Below are positions 36,616 through 43,712 of a DNA stretch of 64,000 bases, one piece after another. Below the pieces are notes generated by a model. That model was not told where the DNA came from, did not search any database, and saw only the letters and a program-made list of their open reading frames with translations. Every line of letters starts with the position of its first letter. Position 1 is the first letter of the stretch. The stretch lies in NCBI GenBank assembly GCA_965221075.1, contig OZ244865.1, positions 620,001 through 684,000 of the forward strand, given 5' to 3'. The translations under genes were made by a program, and so were the position numbers. This stretch comes from UBA2970 sp965221075. GTDB lineage: Bacteria; Verrucomicrobiota; Verrucomicrobiia; Limisphaerales; AAA164-E04.

Positions 36616-36909
36616 ATGAACGGCATGGAGGAGAAGGAATCCGGCAGGGAAAAGAACCGGGGCGAGGCCTACTGGCGCGCCAACCTGAGGATCCTCGCGG
36701 TGCTGATGCCGATCTGGCTGGCGGTGGCGATCCTCCCCGGCATCGTGCTGGCCGAGCCGCTCAACCGCATCAGGGCGGGGGGCTTCCCCCTGGGATTCTG
36801 GTTCGCCCAGCAGGGATCCATCCTGGCCTTCGTCGGGCTGATCCTGGCCTACGCCCTGTGGATGGGGCGGGTGGACCGCAGGCACCGCCGGCCGAAGCGC
36901 AGGCGGTAG
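36616..36909 (+). CDS. DUF4212 symporter small subunit
   Basis: A 97-residue protein of the DUF4212 family, the usual partner of this SSS branch. It has a charged N-terminal tail, two transmembrane helices, and the family motif EPLNRIRAGGFPLGFWFAQQ (about 48-67). The basic C-terminus (RRHRRPKRRR) is consistent with a cytoplasmic end. It lies 28 nt downstream of the large subunit. More often DUF4212 precedes the large subunit; here it follows. Confidence 0.9.
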   Translation: MNGMEEKESGREKNRGEAYWRANLRILAVLMPIWLAVAILPGIVLAEPLNRIRAGGFPLGFWFAQQGSILAFVGLILAYALWMGRVDRRHRRPKRRR

Positions 36910-36966
36910 CGGCCGGGGAGCCTCGCCCGGTTCCATTCCGGATGCAGCCCGGGGAGGCGGCGGCGT

Positions 36967-38361
36967 CTAGCTTCCCAGCGCCTCCCGTATGGCCTCCGCC
37001 AGCGTCCCGACCATCCGCTCCAGCTGGCTGCGGCTCATGGTGTAGATGGGCAGCAGGGCCACCACGTTGCCGATGGGCCGGGTGAGCACGCCCCGGGCGG
37101 CCATGGCCCGGCATACGCGCATGCCGGCCTGGGCGGCCAGCGGGTAGGGGGTCCGGCTGCGCCAGTCCTGCACCAGCTCGACGCCGGCCACCAGCCCCGA
37201 GCGGCGGATGTCGCCGACCTGGGGGAGGGGCCAGAGGGACTGGAGCGCCTGGCCGAACCAGCTCTCCAGGCGCTTCCGGCGCCGCGCGTAGGCGGGCCGG
37301 GCCAGCAGGCCCAGGCTGGCCAGGGCCGCGGAGGCGCCCAGCTGGTTGCCGGTGAAGCTGTGCCCGTGGAAGAAGGTGCGGAAGGAGGAGTAGGGGCCCA
37401 GGAAGCTCTGGTAGACCTCGGGAGTGGTCAGGGTGGCGGCCATGGGCAGGTAGCCTCCGGTCAGGCCCTTGGCCACGGCCAGGAAGTCGGGCTGCACCCC
37501 CTCCTGGTGGCAGGCGAAGAGGGATCCGGTCCGGCCGAATCCGGTCATCACCTCGTCGGCGATGATCTGCATTCCCCGGCCGCGCGCCAGCTCGGCGGTC
37601 CGGGCCAGCCATCCCTCGGGATGGACGATCATGCCGGCCGCTCCCTGGACCAGGGGCTCCACCACCAGGGCGCTGTAGGCGCCTCCGGCGGTCTTCCTCT
37701 CGACCTGGTCCACGCATTCCCAGCGGCACCTGCGGTAGAGCCGGGCGTCGGCCCGCTCCGGCCGGGCCCGGTTGTGGGGGCAGCGGTAGCAGTAGGGGGC
37801 CATGACCCGGTCGACCTCGAAGCGGATCCCGTCGAAGGACCGGTGGAAGAGGGGGTTCTGGCCCAGGCTCATGGCGCCCACGGTGTCCCCGTGGTAGCTG
37901 CTCTCCAGGGAGAGGAAGCGCGGGGGGGCCTCGGGCCGGGTGCGGACGCGGTGCTGGTAGTGCAGCTTGAGGGCCGCCTCCATGGCGGTGGAGCCGTCGT
38001 CGGAGAAGAAGACCTTGGAGAGCCGCGGGGGGGAGGGGCCCGCGGCCAGCCGGACCAGCCTTTCGGCCAGCCGCGAGGCGGGGACGCTGGCCAGGCCCAG
38101 GGCCGAGGAGTGGCTGATCCGGTCCAGCTGCGCCCGGAGGGCCCGGTCCAGGACCGGGTGCCGGTGCCCGTGGAGGTTGGTCCAGATGGAGGCGTTGCCG
38201 TCCAGGTACTCCCTTCCCAGGGTGTCGGTCAGGACCGCCCCCCGGCCCTCCCGGATCACGATGGGCGTCTCCTTCTCCCAGTCCTGCATCTGGGTGAAGG
38301 GATGCCAGACGTGCCTCTGGTCCAGCAGGGCCGGATCCTCTGCGGGCCCCTCCCGGCTCAT
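36967..38361 (-). CDS. bioA: Adenosylmethionine-8-amino-7-oxononanoate aminotransferase
   Basis: PLP aminotransferase of biotin synthesis that converts KAPA to DAPA with SAM as amino donor. 464 residues. The N-terminal RHVWHPFTQMQDWEKE (about 16-31) is the BioA signature. PLP-site motifs include SSYHGDTVGAMS, ADEVMTGFGRTGSLFACHQE and AVAKGLTGGYLPMAAT, with the PLP Lys near 298. The ATG overlaps the bioF stop by 4 nt. No bioB or bioD is in the window. Confidence 0.92.
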   Translation of the reverse strand: MSREGPAEDPALLDQRHVWHPFTQMQDWEKETPIVIREGRGAVLTDTLGREYLDGNASIWTNLHGHRHPVLDRALRAQLDRISHSSALGLASVPASRLAERLVRLAAGPSPPRLSKVFFSDDGSTAMEAALKLHYQHRVRTRPEAPPRFLSLESSYHGDTVGAMSLGQNPLFHRSFDGIRFEVDRVMAPYCYRCPHNRARPERADARLYRRCRWECVDQVERKTAGGAYSALVVEPLVQGAAGMIVHPEGWLARTAELARGRGMQIIADEVMTGFGRTGSLFACHQEGVQPDFLAVAKGLTGGYLPMAATLTTPEVYQSFLGPYSSFRTFFHGHSFTGNQLGASAALASLGLLARPAYARRRKRLESWFGQALQSLWPLPQVGDIRRSGLVAGVELVQDWRSRTPYPLAAQAGMRVCRAMAARGVLTRPIGNVVALLPIYTMSRSQLERMVGTLAEAIREALGS

Positions 38362-39521
38362 GCTTCCGGGGAGCCTCCGCATCGCTCCAGGGCCTGCGCC
38401 AGCCGGTCCACGTCCCCGGGGCCGTGGGAGGCGCTCAGGGTGATGCGCAGCCGGGACTGGCCGCGGGGCACGGTGGGATAGCGGATGGCCGGGACCAGGA
38501 TCCCCTCCCGCTCCAGGGCGGCCGACAGCGCCAGGCTGTCCGGGGCGCAACCGGCGATCAGGGGGACGATGGGGGAGGGATCGGGACCGGAGCGTCCCAG
38601 GGCCTTCCTCAGCTGCCCGACCCGCCGCCACAGCCGCCGGGCGCGCCCGGCCCCCTCGGAGGAGGAGATCAGCGCCAGGGCGGCGCAGGCCGCGGCGGCG
38701 GTCGCCGGAGGTGGGGCGGTGGAGAACAGGAAGGAGCGGGCCTTGTGGTGCAGGAACCGGATCAGCGTGCGGGATCCGCAGATGTATCCGCCCCCCGATC
38801 CGATCGCCTTGCTCAGGGTGCCCATCTGGATGTCGATCCTGCCGGCGGTTCCGGTGGCTTCGGCCAGTCCGCTCCGCCGCGTTCCGAAGATCCCGGTGGC
38901 ATGGGCCTCGTCCACCATCAGCCAGGCCCCGTGGCGGTCCCGCAGCGAGGCCAGCGCCTCCAGGGGGGCCCGGTCGCCGTCCATGGAGAACACGCTCTCG
39001 GAGACGATCAGCCGCTGGCCCTCGCTGGCCCGCAGCTGCTCCTCCAGGTGGTCCATGTCGTTGTGGCGGTAGACGCGGATCCGGGCCCCGGAGAGGCGCG
39101 CTCCGTCGATCAGGCAGGCATGGTTGAGCCGGTCGCTCAGGATGGTGTCCCCGGGGCCGGCCAGGCAGGCCAGGGCCCCGACCGCCGCCTGGTATCCGCT
39201 GGAGAAGGCGATGGCGGCCTCGGTCCCCTTGAAGCGGGCCAGCTCCTCCTCCAGCCGGCGGTGGGGAGGCAGCGAGCCGGTGATCAGCCGGGAGGCGCCG
39301 GCGCCGGCGCCGTGCCGCCCGGCGGCCTCCCGGGCGGCCTCGGCCAGGGCCGGATGGGCGGCCAGGCCCAGGTAGTCGTTCGAGGCGAAGGAGAGCAGGG
39401 TGCGGCCCCCGCAGCGGATCCGGGGGCCTCGGACGCCGTCGACGGGGCGCAGGCGCCGCTCCAGGCCGTCCTCGCGGAGCGACTCCAGCTCCCGCTCCAG
39501 GCGGGCGTTCAGCCCCGGCAT
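38358..39521 (-). CDS. bioF: 8-amino-7-oxononanoate synthase
   Basis: PLP enzyme of the alpha-oxoamine synthase family making KAPA from pimeloyl-ACP/CoA and alanine. 387 residues, the normal length. Motifs: LLSFASNDYLGLAAHP (about 43-58), VDEAHATGIFG (about 200-210) and TLSKAIGSGGGYICGS with the PLP Lys near 236. The start lies 13 nt inside the upstream amidohydrolase gene and bioA begins in its stop, so expression is tightly coupled. Confidence 0.93.
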   Translation of the reverse strand: MPGLNARLERELESLREDGLERRLRPVDGVRGPRIRCGGRTLLSFASNDYLGLAAHPALAEAAREAAGRHGAGAGASRLITGSLPPHRRLEEELARFKGTEAAIAFSSGYQAAVGALACLAGPGDTILSDRLNHACLIDGARLSGARIRVYRHNDMDHLEEQLRASEGQRLIVSESVFSMDGDRAPLEALASLRDRHGAWLMVDEAHATGIFGTRRSGLAEATGTAGRIDIQMGTLSKAIGSGGGYICGSRTLIRFLHHKARSFLFSTAPPPATAAAACAALALISSSEGAGRARRLWRRVGQLRKALGRSGPDPSPIVPLIAGCAPDSLALSAALEREGILVPAIRYPTVPRGQSRLRITLSASHGPGDVDRLAQALERCGGSPEA

Positions 39522-40759
39522 GGCTCGTGGATCCACTTCCCGCCGATCATCGAGGCGGCCAGGCCCCCCCGGTGGTGCACCACCGCCTCGGCGGCCTGGC
39601 CGGGAGCGCAGCCGCTCTCGACGGCGATCAGGTCGGCCGGGCAGCCGGCCTCGATCCGCCCCGTCCCGTTTCCCAGGGCCTCTCCCGGACCGGAGGTGGC
39701 CCATCGGAGGATCCGTCCGGGATCCGGCGCGTCCGGGGAGCCGGCCAGGCAGGAGAGCTCCCCGAAGAAGTCCAGGGCCGGGCCGCACGGATCCCTGGTG
39801 CTGGCGGCGCTGTCGGTCCCCAGGGCCAGGCTCACCCCGGCCTTCTCCAGCTTCCGCCAGTCGAAGGCCCGGTGCCCGAAGTAGCGGTGGCTGCGGGGGC
39901 AGTGGACCACGGTGGTCCGGCTCCGGGCCAGGATCTCCTCCTCCCCCGGGGCCAGGTAGTTGGCGTGGGCCAGGAGCGTCCGGCGTCCCAGGCATCCGGT
40001 CCGGTCCAGCAGCTCCACCGCGGCGCCCCGCCCCGGGGGCCAGCCGGAGCCCATCTCCTCCATCCACCGGCGGAAGGGGCCGCTCTCCTGGCGGCAGAGC
40101 CGGTCCTCGTCCTCCGACTCGGCGCCGTGGGTGGCCAGGATCCGGGACTGGCTCCGGGCCGCGCCGGCCGCCTGCCGGTAGAGCTCGTCGGAGACGGTGT
40201 AGGGAGCGTGGGGCGAGAGCCCGCAGCGCGCGGGGCCGCTCCCCTCCAGGCGCGTGCTGCGCTCCAGGGCCTGCCCGACCAGGCGGGCGGCCTGGCCGGG
40301 GGAGGCGATGTCCATCAGCTCCAGGCAGGAGAGGACCCTCAGGGAGGTGGACCTCCATGCCTCGGGAAGAAGCTCCCAGACCGCCTCGATGTCCACCACG
40401 GTGGTGACCCCGGACCGCTCCAGGCGGCGGGCTCCCTCGATCCAGGACTGCCGGTACTGCGCGGCGCTCCAGCCCTCCTTCAGCCGGACGATGCTCCGGA
40501 TCCAGCGGGCGAACTCCCGGGTCGGAGGCAGCTCCCCCTCCATGCCGGTGTAGTCCAGGTGGCAGTGGGCGTTGACGAAGCCCGGCAGGAGCACGCAGCT
40601 CCCCAGATCGACGACGGGGCCGGAGGGCCTCCTGCGGCCCCACCGCCCCACCCAGGCGATCCGGCCGCCCTCCACGGCGACGGCGCCGTTCTCCAGGGGA
40701 GGCCCGTCCTCCCGGTGCACCAGCCGGGAGCGCAGCGTCCACCTGCGGGCGCTCTCCAT
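39509..40759 (-). CDS. Amidohydrolase (aminofutalosine-deaminase-like)
   Basis: A 416-residue metal-dependent amidohydrolase of the TRZ/ATZ/MtaD superfamily. Metal and substrate motifs: FVNAHCHLDYTG (about 59-70), LSPHAPYTV, ATHGAESEDED, LLAHANYL, VHCPRSHRYFGH and LGTDSAAS. The closest group by motif style includes the 6-amino-6-deoxyfutalosine deaminase of the futalosine menaquinone pathway, common in PVC and Epsilonproteobacteria, but S-adenosylhomocysteine or chlorohydrolase-like activity is also possible. It sits between hpf and bioF in one reverse-strand operon with 6-nt and overlapping junctions. Confidence 0.75.
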   Translation of the reverse strand: MESARRWTLRSRLVHREDGPPLENGAVAVEGGRIAWVGRWGRRRPSGPVVDLGSCVLLPGFVNAHCHLDYTGMEGELPPTREFARWIRSIVRLKEGWSAAQYRQSWIEGARRLERSGVTTVVDIEAVWELLPEAWRSTSLRVLSCLELMDIASPGQAARLVGQALERSTRLEGSGPARCGLSPHAPYTVSDELYRQAAGAARSQSRILATHGAESEDEDRLCRQESGPFRRWMEEMGSGWPPGRGAAVELLDRTGCLGRRTLLAHANYLAPGEEEILARSRTTVVHCPRSHRYFGHRAFDWRKLEKAGVSLALGTDSAASTRDPCGPALDFFGELSCLAGSPDAPDPGRILRWATSGPGEALGNGTGRIEAGCPADLIAVESGCAPGQAAEAVVHHRGGLAASMIGGKWIHEPCRG

Positions 40760-40765
40760 CGGGCC

Positions 40766-41113
40766 CTAGCCTTCCTGGGCCTTGCGCTTGACCTTGGAGG
40801 GCTCGCTGGTCCGCTTGGCGATCTGCTTGCTGTGGCGCTTGCGGATCTGCTGCTCGATCTTCTTGGCGACCAGATCAATGGCCGCGTAGAGATCGCTCTC
40901 CATGTCCTCGGCGAAGAGGTCGGGCCCCCTCACTCCCAGGCGCATGGCGCACTTGTACTGCCTTTCGGGCGAGCGGGTGCGGTCGTGCTCCAGGATGACC
41001 CGGGCGTCGATGGCCCAGCGGTCGTAGTGCTCGAGCTTCTCGATCCGCCCCAGGATGTGGTCCTCGATCGCCTTGGTGTACTCGACGTTGTGCGTCGTAA
41101 GCACGAACTTCAT
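40766..41113 (-). CDS. hpf: Ribosome hibernation promoting factor (short form)
   Basis: A 115-residue HPF/RaiA-family protein that binds the small ribosomal subunit in slow growth. The fold signature is clear: MKFVLTTHNVEYTKAIEDHI, the beta-strand run ARVILEHDRT and DLYAAIDLVAKKIEQQIRKR (about 76-95), then a basic tail (about 96-115). It lacks the long-form C-terminal dimerisation domain. It is the first gene of the reverse-strand operon and has a promoter with the start codon 9 nt past the -10. Confidence 0.9.
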   Translation of the reverse strand: MKFVLTTHNVEYTKAIEDHILGRIEKLEHYDRWAIDARVILEHDRTRSPERQYKCAMRLGVRGPDLFAEDMESDLYAAIDLVAKKIEQQIRKRHSKQIAKRTSEPSKVKRKAQEG

Positions 41114-41122
41114 GCCGCGGGC

Positions 41123-41150
41123 AGGCTAGCAGGCAGCGGCGGGATACCAA
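41123..41150 (-). promoter_or_regulatory. Promoter of hpf-bio operon
   Basis: Reverse-strand TTGGTA (41145-41150), 16 nt, TAGCCT (41123-41128). The hpf ATG begins 9 nt downstream of the -10, leaving essentially no leader. Confidence 0.5.
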
Positions 41151-41166
41151 GCCAAACCGCCCCGGC

Positions 41167-41195
41167 TTGCCTCGGGAACCGGTCCATGGCATAGG
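41167..41195 (+). promoter_or_regulatory. Promoter of the phosphatase/kinase pair
   Basis: TTGCCT (41167-41172), 17 nt, CATAGG (41190-41195), divergent from the hpf promoter. A GAGGAGG Shine-Dalgarno (41197-41203) lies before GTG 41208 and supports that start. Confidence 0.4.
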
Positions 41196-41207
41196 TGAGG
41201 AGGGCCC

Positions 41208-41732
41208 GTGCCGCCTCTCTGCCGAAGCGGCGCGGGCCGGTGTTCCGGGAGAAAGGGAGTGGACAGGTCCTATCGGGTTCTTTTCGTCTGCATGGGGAAC
41301 ATCTGCCGCTCTCCGGCGGCCGAGTGCCTGTTCGGCCAGATGGTCCGGGAAGCCGGGCTGGAGGAGCGGATCCAGTGCGACTCGGCGGGAACCATACGCA
41401 TGCACCAGGGCCAGCCGCCCGACCCGCGCATGGCCAGGGCCGGCGCGGCCCGCGGGATCCGCATCGGGGGGCGGGCCCGGGGGGTGGCCCGCCGGGACTT
41501 CGAGCGCTTCGACCTCCTCCTGGCCATGGACCGCGAGAACCATGCCTTCCTCCGGTCCCTGGCCGGGGAGCGCCGGGAACGGGTCCGCCTGTTCTGCGAG
41601 TTCGTCGAGGGCGATCCGGAGGGGGAGGTTCCCGATCCCTACTACGGGCGCTCGGACGGCTTCGAGAGGGTGCTGGATCTGCTGGAGGAGGGGTGCCGGG
41701 GACTCCTCTCCCACATCCGCGCTCGGCTGTAG
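41208..41732 (+). CDS. Low-molecular-weight protein-tyrosine phosphatase
   Basis: A 174-residue LMW-PTP. The P-loop is CMGNICRS (C28 to R34) and the general-acid loop VPDPYYGRSDGF lies near 144-155, both intact. The GTG start at 41208 has a GAGGAGG ribosome site, but adds about 17 residues before the family N-terminus; an internal GTG at 41259 fits the family better but lacks a well-placed site. Dephosphorylates tyrosine or possibly arginine phosphates; paired with a kinase-like gene 12 nt downstream. Confidence 0.88.
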   Translation: MPPLCRSGAGRCSGRKGVDRSYRVLFVCMGNICRSPAAECLFGQMVREAGLEERIQCDSAGTIRMHQGQPPDPRMARAGAARGIRIGGRARGVARRDFERFDLLLAMDRENHAFLRSLAGERRERVRLFCEFVEGDPEGEVPDPYYGRSDGFERVLDLLEEGCRGLLSHIRARL

Positions 41733-41744
41733 GGGCGTGAGGCT

Positions 41745-42623
41745 TTGAGCGAGGCTCTCTGGGACGCCATCTGCCGCTCCCTTCCCGGGAGCTTCTACCC
41801 CAGGTCGATCCGGCCCTGCGGCGGCGGCTGCATCCACGACGCCCGGGTCCTGGACGACGGGACCCGGCGCTACTTCGTCAAGGTGGACTCGAGCGGGGAG
41901 CCCGGCATGCTGCGAGCCGAGGCCGAGGGCCTGGAGGAGCTCCGGGCCCGCAGCGCCTTCCGGGTGCCCGAGGTGGTCGGGCTGGGGGAGGCTTCGGGCC
42001 GGTCCTGGCTGGCCCTGGAGCACATCGACCTCCGGCCGGGGGGCGGGGCCGAGGGTTCGCGGCTCATGGGCGAGGCGCTGGCCCGCATGCACCGGGCCGG
42101 CTCCCCGACGTTCGGATGGAAGCGGGACAGCTTCCTGGGGAGCTCTCCGCAGCCCAATCCGCGGACGGACGACTGGGTGGGCTTCCTGCGGGAGCACCGT
42201 CTGGCGTTCCAGTTCGGACGTGCCGCCCGGTCCGGCAGGAAGTTCCCCGGCTCAGGCCGCCTGCTGGAGAACCTCGGCTGGTGGTTCCGGGACTACGCTC
42301 CCGTCCCCTCGCTGCTGCACGGGGATCTCTGGCACGGCAACGCGGGATTCACCCCCCGGGGGGAGCCCTGCGTCTTCGATCCCGCCGTGCACTACGGGGA
42401 TCGCGAGGCCGAGTTCGGGATCATCGGGATGTTCGGCGGATTCGATCGGGCCTTCCACCAGGCCTACCAGCGCGTCTGGCCTCCGGATCCCGGCTTCGGG
42501 AAGCGTAAGGGGCTCTACCTGCTCTACCACCAGCTCAACCACTTCAACATCTTCGGCGGGGGATACGCCTCGTCGGCCCAGTCCACCCTCGACTCCCTGC
42601 TGCGGGCCCTGGACGGATCCTGA
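41745..42623 (+). CDS. Fructosamine kinase family protein
   Basis: A 292-residue protein of the fructosamine-3-kinase/aminoglycoside-phosphotransferase fold. It contains FVKVDS (ATP-binding Lys, about 46-51), LLHGDLWHGNAGF (catalytic loop, about 190-202) and FDPAVHYGDREAEFGIIGMF (Mg-binding Asp, about 210-229). Members phosphorylate sugar adducts on proteins so that glycation can be reversed. The TTG start is the first in frame after the phosphatase stop. LMW-PTP and fructosamine kinase genes are often adjacent, and fusions of the two are known, so a shared role in protein deglycation is plausible. Confidence 0.88.
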   Translation: MSEALWDAICRSLPGSFYPRSIRPCGGGCIHDARVLDDGTRRYFVKVDSSGEPGMLRAEAEGLEELRARSAFRVPEVVGLGEASGRSWLALEHIDLRPGGGAEGSRLMGEALARMHRAGSPTFGWKRDSFLGSSPQPNPRTDDWVGFLREHRLAFQFGRAARSGRKFPGSGRLLENLGWWFRDYAPVPSLLHGDLWHGNAGFTPRGEPCVFDPAVHYGDREAEFGIIGMFGGFDRAFHQAYQRVWPPDPGFGKRKGLYLLYHQLNHFNIFGGGYASSAQSTLDSLLRALDGS

Positions 42624-43104
42624 GATCCGGTCCTCCGGCAGCCCGGGCGGCGGAAGGCGCGAAGACGCCTCGGCAGGTCCCTCGTCCGGACCTTGCGGCC
42701 CGGATGCCGTCCGCCCGCTTCCGATGCGGTCGGACCCGAACGGCTCCTCGGGAACCGGAACGGGCGCTGGGACGCTCCGCACCGGAAGGGACGGGGAACG
42801 ATCCCCATGGGCCGGACCGGAAGTCCCGGGCATGCGGGCCAGGAAGGGATGCAGCCAGCGCCTGTCCAGGGCGCAGGACGGGGGGAGTCCATGCAGCCCG
42901 GCTCCGGAGGCGGCATGCCGGCCGGTTCGCCGCGGGACGCCTCCCTTCCTTGAAGCCGGGGGGGGCCATGCACCGCCGGTCCGCCTGCAACCGAAGCGGA
43001 AGGCGCTGCTCGCACGCCGGGCCTGGATCGCAGCGCTGCGACGAGCGGCTAGCCCCCCGCCAGTCCGGGCATGCGGGACAGCGCCGGGCTCTCGCCTTTG
43101 CGGA
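42624..43104. other. Gap downstream of IS3 orfA
   Basis: About 480 nt. The orfB of an IS3-type element would be expected here on the reverse strand (about 840 nt) but no retroviral-integrase-like text was recognised in any reverse frame. Otherwise GC-rich sequence without a supported gene. Confidence 0.5.
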
Positions 43105-43410
43105 TCAGCCCCGGCTTTTCGAGCCTCGCGGGCTCTTCAGGCCCTTCGAAAGAAAATCCCGCTCCGCCGTCAGCTCGCCGATCCGGGCGTGCAGCGTCTC
43201 GATCAGCCGCTCCGTCTCGCGGTCCGCCGCATTCCTCCCGGGGCGGGCGAAGACCTCCAGAAGCCCGTCTTTCGCCTCCGTCCTCCACTTGCCCACCAGC
43301 CCCGGATCGATCCCGTGGCGCGTTGCGACCGAACGCTCCGTCTCGCCGCTTCGCAGGGCCTCGAGCGCAACCCGCCGCTTGAATTCAGGGGTGAACTTCC
43401 GTCTCTTCAT
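43105..43410 (-). CDS. IS3-family transposase OrfA (orphan)
   Basis: A 101-residue OrfA. The N-terminal helix-turn-helix reads KRRKFTPEFKRRVALEALRS (about 2-21), GIDPGLVGKWRTEAKDG and the C-terminal leucine-zipper-like ETERLIETLHARIGELTAER (about 68-87), ending in the usual RDFLSKGL. A GGAGA ribosome site precedes the ATG. OrfB, which carries the DDE integrase, is absent, so the element cannot move by itself. Confidence 0.85.
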   Translation of the reverse strand: MKRRKFTPEFKRRVALEALRSGETERSVATRHGIDPGLVGKWRTEAKDGLLEVFARPGRNAADRETERLIETLHARIGELTAERDFLSKGLKSPRGSKSRG

Positions 43411-43712
43411 CGCCAGTCTCCTTCGCCTGAAGGCTGCCTTGGCGGACTTTTCCAGCTTGCCCGGCCACGGCCGGCAAGGCGGGCGATCCGGTCTGGCGGA
43501 GCGCAGCCGCATCCCTTCCGGCTGCCTCGGCGTGGTCCGTGGTCCGGGGGAGGAGTCCGATCGCTTCGCTTGACAACGGAGTCCGCCAGCTGGACCATGG
43601 GCCTCCACCCGGGTCGAGCAGGACAGCGGATCCGTCCCTTGGCGTCGGCCCGGGACCCGGCCAGGCGCCTCCGGAGTTCCGCCTCTGGCCTGCGGGTCGC
43701 AGTTCCGAGCTC
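43411..43712. other. Gap between IS3 orfA and the large lipoprotein gene
   Basis: About 300 nt. It should contain the left end of the IS3-type element next to orfA and the promoter for the lipoprotein gene, but neither an inverted repeat nor a convincing promoter was identified. Confidence 0.4.
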
